From contig VZQC01006876.1 in NCBI GenBank assembly GCA_009823505.1, positions 3,056,781 to 3,120,780 on the forward strand: DNA of 64,000 nucleotides, written 5' to 3'. The position numbers and the translations under genes were made by a program. The DNA is from Rhizomys pruinosus. Its lineage: Eukaryota > Chordata > Mammalia > Rodentia > Spalacidae. The notes under the pieces are model-generated. The model did no database searches. It worked only from the letters and a program-made list of their open reading frames with translations, and was not told the origin of the DNA. Below are positions 10,165-18,969 of this stretch, piece after piece. Within the stretch, counting starts at the first letter, position 1; every line of letters begins with the position of its first letter.

Positions 10165-10479
10165 CTGGGCTGGAGAGATAGCTCAGTGGTTAAGAGCTCA
10201 GTCTGCTGTTGCAGAGGACTCAGGTTGGTTCCCAGCACCCTCATCGTGGCTAACAACCATCTATAACTCCACCAGCTTCTTCTTGCTTCCACCAGCACTG
10301 CATACATGTGGGGCACTTGCATGCATGTGGGGCACTTGCTTCCACCAGCACTGCATACATGTGGGCACTTGCATGCATGTGGGGCACTTGCTTCCACCAG
10401 CACTGCATACATGTGGGGCACTTGCATACATGCAGGAAAAACACTCAAATACATAAAATAATAAAAATAAATTTTAAAA
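10165..10479 (+). mobile_element. B2 SINE expanded by an internal minisatellite
   Basis: Normal B2 head (gggctggagagatagctcag) and tail (aacactcaaatacataaaat). The middle has grown into three copies of a 52-53 bp unit starting at 10282, 10335 and 10387 (cttgcttccaccagcactgc). The element is about 100 bp longer than a normal B2. Confidence 0.9.
10282..10438. repeat. 53-bp minisatellite within a B2
   Basis: Three tandem units, each with two related gcatacatgtggggcacttg-type subunits, so there is also an inner periodicity of about 21 bp. Confidence 0.93.
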
Positions 10480-10820
10480 ATCTTTTAAAAGATACAAACA
10501 TTGCAGAAGGGAACTAGAGCTATTTTATTTCATTGGTGTGTTCCTGTTAAGGGGAGGTCAGAAATAGTTAATTAGAAGGAAAACAACTGTAAAATTGAGT
10601 TAGCTAAAGCAAGGTTGGTTCCCATTACTACCTTAACTGCAAGAATACAGTCTGGCCCTAAGTTCCTAGCTCCCACAGCTACCTGAGGTCAGGATGAACT
10701 TTGCAGCTCTGAAGGGGTGCTTCCCACCCCCTAAAAAGCCCATTCTTCTCCAAGGGGCTTCATGCTAAACACAACCAATCAGCTGAAAGGTTACCACTGC
10801 TCGCATTGTGTTTCTATAAC

Positions 10821-10837
10821 CTCACAATTGTGTTTCT
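10821..10837. repeat. Left TSD of the full-length L1
   Basis: ctcacaattgtgtttct, pairing with ctcacaattgtgcttct at 16556-16572 (16 of 17 identical). The poly-T (L1 A-tail) begins directly after it. The outer ctca may partly belong to the L1 5' end. Confidence 0.85.
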
Positions 10838-11223
10838 TTTTTTTTTCTTTTTTAATATATATTTTGTACAAGATTATCAAATCTAGACCCGTGTCCCCCA
10901 CCCTATCCCCCCACCCCACCAGAGCTCATGTATTATGCCAAACATGCTTTTCATCTCTTTCTCAGTCTTTTTCTAAATTCTCCATGTGGAAGTTGACTGT
11001 TTTGAGCAGAAGATCACTGTTTCAATCAGTTCTTTGATGAATCCTCTCTGTTGTTGTTGTTGTTTCCAATATGCATCACTCCCAACTGCTCGGAGAAAAG
11101 CTCAAGGGGTCATGCACAAGAAATACTTACAACTAGGTAATTGGCACTAGTATCCACAGATGAGGGATACCATTCGTTGTTTGTTTTTCTGGGATTGTGT
11201 TACTTCACTCAGCATGGTATCTT

Positions 11224-14200
11224 CTAGCTCCATGCAAAGCTAATGATGTCATCTTTCTTTACTGCTGCATAGAACTCCATTGTGTAGATGTACCACATTT
11301 TCTCTATCCACTCCTCAGTTGAGGGGCATTTGGGTTGGTTCCAGCTCCTTGCTATTGTGAAGAGAGCTGAAATAAACATGGCTGTGCATGTATCTCTGCG
11401 GTGGGGTGAGTCTTGAGGGTACATGCCTAGGAGTGGTATGGCTGGGTTGGGTGGCAAGTTTATTCCAAGTCTTCCAAGGGTTCTCCACACTGCTTTCCAT
11501 AGTGGCTGTACGAGTTTACATTCCCACCAGCAGTGGATGAGTGTTCCCCTTTCCCCACAACCTCTCCAGCACTTGGTATCATTTGTTTTCTTGATCCTAG
11601 CCAGTCTTACTGGAGTAAGATGATATCTTAAAGTGGTTTTGATTTGCATTTCCTTAATGATTAGTGATGTTGAGCAGTTCTTGAGGTGTTTCTCAGACAT
11701 CTCTAATTCCTCGCTTGTGAAGTCTCTGTTCAGTTCTTTGCTCCATCTATTGAGCGGGTCGTTTGTTTTCTTTTTTCTTTGTTTTTTGAGTAGTTTATAT
11801 ATTCTGGAAATCAATGCTTTGTCAGATGTATCTGCAGTGAAGGTTTCCTCCCACTCTGTGGGATTTCTCTTCACTTCCTTGATTGTTTCTTTTGATGTAC
11901 AGAAGCTTTTGAGTTTGATGAGGTCCCATTTGTCAATTGTCGACCTTAATTCTTGTGCAGCTGCTGTCTGATTTAGGAAGTCTTTTCCTACGCCTATGTC
12001 TTGTAGTCTGCTGCCAACTTTTTCTTCTATCACCTTCAGAGTTTGGGGTTTCACGTTGAGGTCTTTAATCCATCTGGAGTTGACTTTTGTACAGGGTGAG
12101 AGGTAGGGGTTTAATTTCATTCTTCTACAAGTGGTGATCCAGTTTTGCCAACACCACTTGCTGAAGATGCTGTCTTTTCTCCATTGTGGTTTCTTGGCCC
12201 CCTTGTCAAATATGAGATGGCTGAAATTGTATGTGCTCAGATTTGGATCTTCGGTTTTGTTCCATTGGTCAACAGGTCTGTTTTTGTGCCAGTACCAGGC
12301 TGTTTTTATGACTATAGCCCTGTAGTATAGTTTAAAATCTGGTATAGAGATCCCTCCTGTGTAGCTCTTTTCACTCAGGATTGATTTGGCTATTCGGGGT
12401 CTTTTGTTTCTCCAAATGAATTTAAGAACTTTTGTTTCCAAGCCTGTGAAGAAACTCTTGGGGATTTTGATTGGGATTGCATTAAATCTATACAAGAGTT
12501 TTGGTAAAATGGACATTTTTACAATGTTAATTTTCCCAATCCATGAGCATGGGAGGTTTTTCCATCTTCTGAGGTCTTCTTCAATTTCTTTCTTTAAGGG
12601 TTTAAAATTTTTGTTGTAGAGGTCTTTGGTGTCTTTGGTTAGGTTTGTTCCTAGGTATCTTATTGTTTTTGAGGCTATTGTGAGTGGGAAGGTCTCTTTG
12701 AATTCTTTCTCCAGTTGCTTGTTCTTGGTGTAAAGAAAGGCCATTGATTTTCTAAGGTTAATTTTGTATCCTGCCACTTTGCTGAAGCTGTTAATCGTTT
12801 CTAGGAGTTTTCTGGTGGAGTTTTTTGCATCCCTTAAGTAAACAATCATATCATCAGCAAATAGGGATAGTTTGACTTCCTCTTTTCCAATTAGTACTCC
12901 TTTAATATCCTTTTCTTGCCTTATTGCTCTAGCAAGTGTTTCAAGCACTATATTGAAGAGGAGTGGTGATAGGGGGCAGCCTTGCCGAGTTCCTACCTTT
13001 AAAGGGAATGTTTCTGTCATTTCCCCATTTAGGATGATATTGGCTGTGGGTTTCCTGTATATGGCTTTGATTACATTGAGGAATGATCCCTCCAATCCAA
13101 TTCCTTCTAGGACTTTAAGCATGAAGGGATGCTGGATTTTGTCAAAGGCTTTTTCAGCATCAATTGAGATGATGGTGTGGTTTTTGTCTTTGATTCCGTT
13201 TATGTGTTTGATGATGTTTATTGATTTTCGTATGTTGAACCATCCCTGCATCTCTGGTATGAATCCAACTTGGTCATGATGGATGATCTTCTTGATGTGG
13301 GTCTGTATGCGATTTGCCAGTATTCTGTTTAGAATTTTGGCATCTGTGTTCATGAGGGAGATGGGTCTATAATTCTCCTTTTTGGTTGTATCTTTGCCTG
13401 GTTTTGGTAATAGAGTGATGTTGGCTTCATAGAAGGAATTTGGGAGAGTTCCCTCTGATTGTATACTTCTAAACAGTTTCAGAAATAATGGTTGTAGGTC
13501 TTTTTGAAATGTTTTATAGAATTCTGCTGTGAAACCGTCTGGGCCTGGGCTTTTTTTAGTTGGGAGGCTTCTTACTACATCCTCTATTTCTTCATATGTT
13601 ATGGGTCTGTTTAAGCTGCTGGTCTCCTCTTGGCCAAGCTTTGGTGATTCCCAAGATTTCAGATATTCATCCATTTCTTCTAGATTTTCAAACTTGGTAG
13701 AATATAGGTTCTTGTAATATTCCCATATAATTTTCTTGATCTTTTCCTTGTCCGTTGTGATATTTCCCTTTTCATCACAGATTGTATTGATTTGGAGTTG
13801 TTCCTTCTTTCTTTTTGTTAACTGGGCTAGAGGTCTGTCTATCTTGTTTATTCTTTCAAAGAACCAACTTTTGGCTTCATTGATTTTTTGTATTGTTTTC
13901 TTTGTTTCTATTTCATTGATTTCTGCTCTGATTTTTGTTATTTCTTCCTGTCTGTTGCGTTTAGGGTTCATCTGTTGTTGCCTCTCAAGTGCTTTTAGCT
14001 GTAGTGTTAGATCATTCACTTGTGCTCTTTCTGTTTTTCTAATGTAGGCACCCAGGGCTATAAATTTCCCTCTTAGGACTGCTTTTAAGGTATCCCATAA
14101 GTTTTGTTGTGTTGTATTGTCATTGTCATTCAGTTCCAGGAATGTTTTTATTTCTTTCTTTATCTCTTCCTTGACCCATTCATTATTCAAGAGTGTGTTG

Positions 14201-14970
14201 TTTAGTCTCCATGTGTTCTTGTAGGCAGGAGGGCTTGTCCTGGTGTTGATGTTGAGCTTCATTGCACTGTGGTCTGACAGGATGCATGAAATTATTTCAA
14301 TCTTTTTGTATTTGTAGAGGTTTCTTCTGTGTCCCAGGATGTGGTCGATTTTGGAGAATGTTCCGTGGGGTGCTGAGTAGAAAGTGTATTCTCTGGTATT
14401 AGGATGGAATGTTCGGTAGAGGTCTATGAGGTCCATTTGGTGTATCATATCGTTCAGTTCAGATGTCTCTCTGTTTATTTTTTGTCCTGTTGACCTATCC
14501 AAAGGACTCAGTGGGGTATTGAAATCTCCCACTATGAGTGTGCTGGGGTTAGTCTGTGACTTGTGGTCCTGGAGAATTGTCTTTATAAAGTTTGGTGCAC
14601 CAGAATTTGGGGCATATATATTCATAATTGTGAAATCTTCTTGGTGGATTGTTCCTTTGATGAAAATGTAATGGCCTTCTTTGTCTCTTCTGATTTCTTT
14701 TACTTTGAAGTCTATTTTATCTGATATTAAAATAGCAACACCTGCTTTCTTTTTGGTACCATTTGCTTGGAATATTTTTTTCCATCCCTTCACTTTAAGG
14801 TGGTGCCTGTCCTTGAAGGTAAGATGTGTTTCTTGTAGACAGCATATCGATGGATTCTGTTTCCTAATCCAATCTCCCAGTCTATGTCTTTTGATTGGGG
14901 AATTTAGTCCATTAATATTTAAGGTTATGACTGATAGGTTTGTGTTGCTTCCTTTTGCCTTATTATCCAT
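11224..14970 (-). CDS. ORF2: L1 ORF2 protein: endonuclease and reverse transcriptase
   Basis: 1248 residues in one frame. ORF2p nicks target DNA and reverse-transcribes L1 or SINE RNA there. The N-terminal apurinic-type endonuclease (about 1-245) shows the conserved set: Asn18, Glu47 in CLQETH, the GDFN motif near 148-151, and SDHSA. The reverse transcriptase follows, with [13 protein letters not shown] and the catalytic FADD box at 704-707. Near the C-terminus lies a cysteine-rich motif of form C-x3-C-x7-H-x4-C ([18 protein letters not shown]). The frame stops at FAWS. By comparison with noisier sister copies at 40150-40220 and 55700-55760, a deletion of roughly 10-14 bases just before the stop shifted the frame, removing the usual last stretch of about 30 residues. 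Expected to be close to functional, but the loss is untested. Confidence 0.95.
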   Translation of the reverse strand: MDNKAKGSNTNLSVITLNINGLNSPIKRHRLGDWIRKQNPSICCLQETHLTFKDRHHLKVKGWKKIFQANGTKKKAGVAILISDKIDFKVKEIRRDKEGHYIFIKGTIHQEDFTIMNIYAPNSGAPNFIKTILQDHKSQTNPSTLIVGDFNTPLSPLDRSTGQKINRETSELNDMIHQMDLIDLYRTFHPNTREYTFYSAPHGTFSKIDHILGHRRNLYKYKKIEIISCILSDHSAMKLNINTRTSPPAYKNTWRLNNTLLNNEWVKEEIKKEIKTFLELNDNDNTTQQNLWDTLKAVLRGKFIALGAYIRKTERAQVNDLTLQLKALERQQQMNPKRNRQEEITKIRAEINEIETKKTIQKINEAKSWFFERINKIDRPLAQLTKRKKEQLQINTICDEKGNITTDKEKIKKIIWEYYKNLYSTKFENLEEMDEYLKSWESPKLGQEETSSLNRPITYEEIEDVVRSLPTKKSPGPDGFTAEFYKTFQKDLQPLFLKLFRSIQSEGTLPNSFYEANITLLPKPGKDTTKKENYRPISLMNTDAKILNRILANRIQTHIKKIIHHDQVGFIPEMQGWFNIRKSINIIKHINGIKDKNHTIISIDAEKAFDKIQHPFMLKVLEGIGLEGSFLNVIKAIYRKPTANIILNGEMTETFPLKVGTRQGCPLSPLLFNIVLETLARAIRQEKDIKGVLIGKEEVKLSLFADDMIVYLRDAKNSTRKLLETINSFSKVAGYKINLRKSMAFLYTKNKQLEKEFKETFPLTIASKTIRYLGTNLTKDTKDLYNKNFKPLKKEIEEDLRRWKNLPCSWIGKINIVKMSILPKLLYRFNAIPIKIPKSFFTGLETKVLKFIWRNKRPRIAKSILSEKSYTGGISIPDFKLYYRAIVIKTAWYWHKNRPVDQWNKTEDPNLSTYNFSHLIFDKGAKKPQWRKDSIFSKWCWQNWITTCRRMKLNPYLSPCTKVNSRWIKDLNVKPQTLKVIEEKVGSRLQDIGVGKDFLNQTAAAQELRSTIDKWDLIKLKSFCTSKETIKEVKRNPTEWEETFTADTSDKALISRIYKLLKKQRKKKTNDPLNRWSKELNRDFTSEELEMSEKHLKNCSTSLIIKEMQIKTTLRYHLTPVRLARIKKTNDTKCWRGCGERGTLIHCWWECKLVQPLWKAVWRTLGRLGINLPPNPAIPLLGMYPQDSPHRRDTCTAMFISALFTIARSWNQPKCPSTEEWIEKMWYIYTMEFYAAVKKDDIISFAWS

Positions 14971-15011
14971 TTGCGGTTTGGGTTTAGGTTTCTACTTCTG
15001 CAGTTATGCTT

Positions 15012-16142
15012 TTATTGATTTCTCTTTCTAGGTGCCTGGGGATGGTTGCTCCTTTCTTCTGTCCTTTGAATTGCTTCAAGTATTCTCTGAAGGGTTGGTT
15101 TTCCGGACATGTATTCTTTCAACTTGTTTATGTCATGGAAGGTTTTTCTCTCTCCTTCAACTATAATTGACATTTTTGCTGGGTATAGTAACCTGGGTTG
15201 GCATCTATTGTCCTTTAACACTGGGAATGCTTTGCTCCAGGTTCTTCTTGCTTTCATAGTTTGCATTGAGAAGTCAGTTGTAATTCTGATAGGTTTCCCC
15301 TTATAGGTCACTTGTTGTTTTTCTCTTGTGGCTTTAAGGATTTTGTCTTTGTTTTGGGTGTCTAGCATTTTAACTATGATGTGGCGTGGAGAATTTCTTT
15401 TCTGATCTTGTCTGTTTGGAGTTCTATGTGCTTCTTGTATTGGTATTGGTTTGTCCTTTTTTAGTTTGGGGAAGTTTTCATCTATTATTCTGTTGAAGAT
15501 CTGATCAATACCATTCTCTTGGGATTCTTCTCCTTCCTCTATTCCTATGATGCGGAGGTTTGATCTTTTCATAGTGTCCCACAGTTCCTGGTTGTTCCAC
15601 TTTTGTGTATTTTTAAATTTTTCATAATCTTTCCTTGAGGTTTTTAGTTGTTCTGTGTTATCTTCCAGGTCTGATATTCTTTGTTCTGCTTCCTCCATTC
15701 TGCTTCTGAGGCTTTTTCCATTCCTTTCCTCTTGAATGGATGAGTGTTTGATTTCCTTTTTCATTTCCTCTTCTGATTTCTTTAGTATTTCTACTTCTTT
15801 TTGGAGCTTCTCAATCTCTTCCTGTAGCTCTTTGCTTTGCTGGTTGGTTTCCTTATCTTTTTCAGCATGGGATCTTTTCAGTGTTTCTACTTCCTTCTGG
15901 AGTTTGTCATTCTCTCTCTCTAGGTCCTTCTTGAGTTCTTCATTCTCTTTTCTTAGTTCTTTGATTTGCTCTTTATGATCTTGTAGTTCTTTAAGTATGT
16001 TCACAATTGTGTTTCTGATATCTGTGTCCTGGGCCATCCCCAGGGGGATCCCACTGTAGGAATCTTCCATAGGGCTGGTAGAGCTTGGTGAGGGATTATC
16101 CTGCCCCTTTCCCATGTTGTCTCTTCTTCGTGTTCCTGGCAT
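15012..16142 (-). CDS. ORF1: L1 ORF1 protein: RNA-binding chaperone
   Basis: 376 residues when started at the ATG at 16142 (MPGTRRR). A longer reading to 16193 begins with GTG, not ATG, and the ATGCCAGG context recurs at 50104 in another L1 copy, so the inner start is preferred. ORF1p trimerises and coats L1 RNA. A low-complexity N-terminus (1-40) precedes a long coiled coil (about 45-190) full of Lys/Glu heptads, with the word KLQKEVE occurring twice (80-86 and 112-118). Then come an RRM-like region (about 194-290, beginning NLRIIGIEEGEE) and a C-terminal domain containing ARRTWSKAF and CQPRLLYPAK. No internal stops. It differs strongly from mouse ORF1p in the N-terminal half, as is usual between rodent lineages. 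Confidence 0.93.
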   Translation of the reverse strand: MPGTRRRDNMGKGQDNPSPSSTSPMEDSYSGIPLGMAQDTDIRNTIVNILKELQDHKEQIKELRKENEELKKDLERENDKLQKEVETLKRSHAEKDKETNQQSKELQEEIEKLQKEVEILKKSEEEMKKEIKHSSIQEERNGKSLRSRMEEAEQRISDLEDNTEQLKTSRKDYEKFKNTQKWNNQELWDTMKRSNLRIIGIEEGEESQENGIDQIFNRIIDENFPKLKKDKPIPIQEAHRTPNRQDQKRNSPRHIIVKMLDTQNKDKILKATREKQQVTYKGKPIRITTDFSMQTMKARRTWSKAFPVLKDNRCQPRLLYPAKMSIIVEGERKTFHDINKLKEYMSGKPTLQRILEAIQRTEERSNHPQAPRKRNQ

Positions 16143-16555
16143 ATGGGCTTCTCCTTGCCTGTATTCCTGTGTGGGTCCCAAATGCCTCTTCACTGTGTTG
16201 AAGGCTTGCTTTGCTTGCCTCCTTCAGTCCCAAATGCCTCTTCACTGTGTTGAAGGCTTGCTTTGCTTGCCTCCTTCAGATGCCTTCATAATCCCAGCTC
16301 GGAGGGGTGGTAGGTGTGCTCTTTAGCCCGAACCCTGGTACCTGCGCTTCAGCTGGTCTTGGGAGATCTCAGATCTCAAGACTCATACAACCTTATCTTT
16401 TATACCAGCTGGGAGGATAACTCTGCCCCCACAGCCACAAAAGCCAATTAAGCCAAAGACAACTGGATTAACTGTATTAAGTCAATCAACAATCAGCCTT
16501 GCTGAAGCACCCAGCTCCTACCTACCTTCCTGTGCTTCAGCTGGTCTTGGGAGAT
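16143..16555 (-). promoter_or_regulatory. L1-1 5'UTR / promoter region
   Basis: About 413 bp upstream of ORF1. It contains a 52-bp tandem duplication (16176-16227, 16228-16279) touching the ORF1 start. A 31-bp motif recurs at 16341-16371 and 16529-16559 with one mismatch (contains cttcagctggtcttgggaga). L1 5'UTRs carry the internal pol II promoter; the repeated motif at the very 5' end may be a remnant of promoter monomers. Confidence 0.65.
16176..16279. repeat. 52-bp tandem duplication in the L1 5'UTR
   Basis: Two exact copies starting at 16176 and 16228 (tcccaaatgcctcttcactg ... gcctccttcag). The outer copy keeps an upstream in-frame extension of ORF1 open, which explains the longer GTG-started reading. 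Confidence 0.97.
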
Positions 16556-16572
16556 CTCACAATTGTGCTTCT
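16556..16572. repeat. Right TSD of the full-length L1
   Basis: ctcacaattgtgcttct, partner of 10821-10837. The LTR resumes immediately with ataatgtcacc. Confidence 0.85.
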
Positions 16573-16844
16573 ATAATGTCACCAAATTCCTCTAGTTTGT
16601 GGGTTTTATCTTTAAAAGCTCTCTGTAACAGACAGTGGGGGTAGCACCCATCCTTGTGTGGGTGGGTTGCATCCCTGATGCATCGACAATTGACACCCCT
16701 GATGTATCAGTTTTCTCAATTGGGTTCTGGTGCACTAGCAAATTAAATTAATTTTGTATTAAAGATTGAAATGAAAAAAAAAAAGATTGAAATGAGTTTT
16801 TCTGTGCAGTTTTCGGACCCAACATTCCTAGGAAAAAAATTTAA

Positions 16845-17050
16845 GGTGCTGGAGAGATGACCTAGCAGTTAAGAGCACCAACTGCTCTTGGAGAGGACCA
16901 GGGTTCGATCCCCAGCATCCACATGGCAGCTGAGAACCGTCTTTAACTCCAGTTCCAGGGGAATCCAACAACCTCTTCTGACCTCCGCGGCATTGCACGA
17001 CATGGGTGCACAAACCTGCATGCAGACAGTACACCCACACACATAAAAAA
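16845..17050 (+). mobile_element. B2 SINE
   Basis: Full-length B2, ggtgctggagagatgaccta to gacagtacacccacacacat plus A-tail. Close to the local consensus, hence fairly young. Confidence 0.93.
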
Positions 17051-17297
17051 ATTAATAATTTTAAAAAAGAAATGTAATTATTTCTAATGATATTATTCCA
17101 TCCCTTTAAAATTCTGTGAAAACAGTGGGTTTTCTCATAGTCATCCCTATCCAGTCATGCACTAATATACTTACTGAGAACCATTTATATGCCAGCTGTA
17201 TGTGAGAAGCTGAGGGATGCAAAGCCATGCAAAATGTCTCTTAGGAAGTTTGTTGCCTAGCTGGAAAGAGACACACCTGTTTTAAGAACACAATATA

Positions 17298-17501
17298 GAG
17301 GGCTGAAGAGATGGCTCAGTGGTTAAAAGTACTGGCTGCTCTTGCAGAGATCCTGGATTCCGTTCCCAGCACCCACATGGTGGCTAACAATCATCTGTAA
17401 CTCCAGTTCTAGGGGGTCTGAGCCCCCTCTTCTGACTCTTCCGGTGTTGCAGGACATAGGTAAAACATATACCCAAAAATAAAATAATAAAACATTTTTT
17501 A
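17298..17501 (+). mobile_element. B2 SINE, first of a four-SINE stack
   Basis: B2 flanked by exact 14-bp repeats aagaacacaatata at 17284-17297 and 17502-17515. Confidence 0.93.
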
Positions 17502-17515
17502 AAGAACACAATATA

Positions 17516-17729
17516 GGGGATGGAGAGATAGCTCAGCAGTTAAGAGCACCGACTGCTGTTGCAGAGGACCCAGGTTCGATTCCCAGCACTCACATGGTGG
17601 CTAAGAACCATCTTTAACTCCAGTTCCAGGGGAATCCAACGCCCTCTTCTGACCTCCATGGCATTGCACGACACAGGTGTACCAACCTACATGCAGACTG
17701 TACACTCATACACATAAAAAAAACAAACC
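17516..17729 (+). mobile_element. B2 SINE, second in the stack
   Basis: Near-consensus B2, preceded by ...cacaatata (to 17515) and followed by cacaatata at 17730-17738: the same target word reused. Confidence 0.93.
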
Positions 17730-17738
17730 CACAATATA

Positions 17739-17909
17739 AGCCAGGTGTGGTGGCACATGCCTTCAATCCCAGCACTTGGGAGGCAGAGGCAGATGGATCT
17801 CTGTGAGTTCAGAATCAGCCTGGTCTACATAGTGAGCTCTAGGCCATCTGGGTCTAAAGGGAGAACCTGTCTCAAAAAGACCAAAAACAAAACAAAAGAA
17901 AAAAACCCT
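17739..17909 (+). mobile_element. B1 SINE, third in the stack
   Basis: B1 from agccaggtgtggtggcacat to an A-rich tail, ending before gcaatata at 17910-17917, again a copy of the target word. Confidence 0.92.
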
Positions 17910-17918
17910 GCAATATAA

Positions 17919-18096
17919 GCCAAGTGTGATGATGCATGCCTTTAATCCCAGCACTTGGGAGGCAGAGGCAGAGGCAGGTAGATCTCTATGAGTTCAAGGC
18001 CAGCCTGGTCTACAAAGTGAGTTCCAGTCCAGTTGGGGCTACAGAGATACTCTGTCTCAAAAAGACCAAAAACAAAACAAAACAAAAAACCCCTAC
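17919..18096 (+). mobile_element. B1 SINE, fourth in the stack
   Basis: B1 from agccaagtgtgatgatgcat to an A/C-rich tail, followed by cacagtata at 18097-18105, a one-mismatch copy of the target word. A 6-bp internal duplication (gcagag) is present. Confidence 0.92.
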
Positions 18097-18107
18097 CACA
18101 GTATAAA

Positions 18108-18200
18108 GGAACTTGGTGTTGTACAGCTCAGTGGTAGAACATGTACTAGAACAGGAAGTCTCGAGCCCAACCATGAGCACTGAAGAAAAAGAGAAGAAAA
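18108..18200 (+). mobile_element. ID-like SINE
   Basis: Unit with gtacagctcagtggtagaac and an A/G-rich tail; diverged ID type. Confidence 0.6.
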
Positions 18201-18472
18201 AGCAACATGGGCACAGCGTGTGATACTCAGTGCAGAAGAGGTTATCCAGCCATGGGAGAGGAGGCCCAAAGTGGGGTAGGGCTTGATTTTCCCCAGGGCA
18301 CCAAGGATGTCTTCAGCATGAGAGGGCATCCAGACACGAGTAGCTTCTGCAGAGCAGGAGTTCCTGTGAGGAAACGAAGCCATTCTGCCTGTCTAGAGAG
18401 GAGTGTGCTAGGGCCAGGGTCCATGGAAGGAATCTGAACATGAGTCTCCAGGCAATTGATTTTTAAAATAGC

Positions 18473-18700
18473 TGAAACTCAAGAGATGGCTAGCTGTTAA
18501 GAACACTGGCTGATCTTGCAGAGGACCCAGTTTGATTCCCAGCATCCACATGGCAGCTAACAACCATCTATAACTCCAGTTTCAGGGGAATCTGACACTC
18601 TCTTCTAATCTCCACAGGCATTACATGACACAGGTACACTCACACACATGCAGGTAATACAGTCACATACATAAAATTTAAAACTAATAAAAATATTTTA
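18473..18700 (+). mobile_element. B2 SINE
   Basis: B2 with a small deletion in the head (aagagatggctagctgttaa), otherwise complete to the A-rich tail. Confidence 0.9.
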
Positions 18701-18969
18701 AAATGGTGGGGCTAGCTGCATAAGACCCCCCCCCAGAGATTGACTCAGCCGTTGTCTGTTTTTAAAAAGCTCCCAAGTATGTAAACTGGGTTTAGAAACC
18801 ACTATTTCTTTTTTTTTTTCTAATTAAATTAGTTTTTATTGATGCTTTGTGCATTTCATACATTTTTTCCAATTCAGTTCAGGCTTATTTCCCTTTCCCT
18901 CCCCCCCACCCCCACCCCATCCCAGATCATGCATTCTGCCATAACTGTCCTGCATCTTTCTCTCAGTTT

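Larger units (their letters stand above)
10838..16555 (-). mobile_element. Full-length LINE-1 retrotransposon (L1-1)
   Basis: About 5.7 kb, minus strand. In L1 order it has a 5'UTR (16555-16143), ORF1 (16142-15012), a 41-base spacer, ORF2 (14970-11224), and a 3'UTR ending in an A-tail (T-run from 10838). It is the cleanest L1 in the window: both ORFs are open along their whole visible length and the TSD copies differ at one base, so it inserted recently. It sits inside a solo LTR, so it is younger than that LTR. The ORF2 tail carries a frameshifting deletion (see ORF2), so full competence is doubtful. Confidence 0.95.
10541..16828 (+). mobile_element. Solo LTR of an endogenous retrovirus, split by an L1
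   Basis: The LTR starts TGTTAAGGGG at 10545 and ends CGGACCCAACA at 16824; the ends form an imperfect TGTT...AACA inverted repeat. It is flanked by a 4-bp direct repeat ttcc (10541-10544, 16825-16828), as expected for retroviral integration. A 4-bp duplication is typical of class I (gammaretrovirus-like) elements, so class I is an inference. The LTR pieces are 10545-10837 and 16556-16824, about 545 bp in all. No internal retroviral genes are present, so this is a recombined solo LTR. Which strand was transcribed is inferred only from TG...CA symmetry and is uncertain. Confidence 0.72.

Noticed and set aside
11423..15978. Plus-strand open frames across the L1
   Set aside because: Antisense shadows of ORF1 and ORF2.
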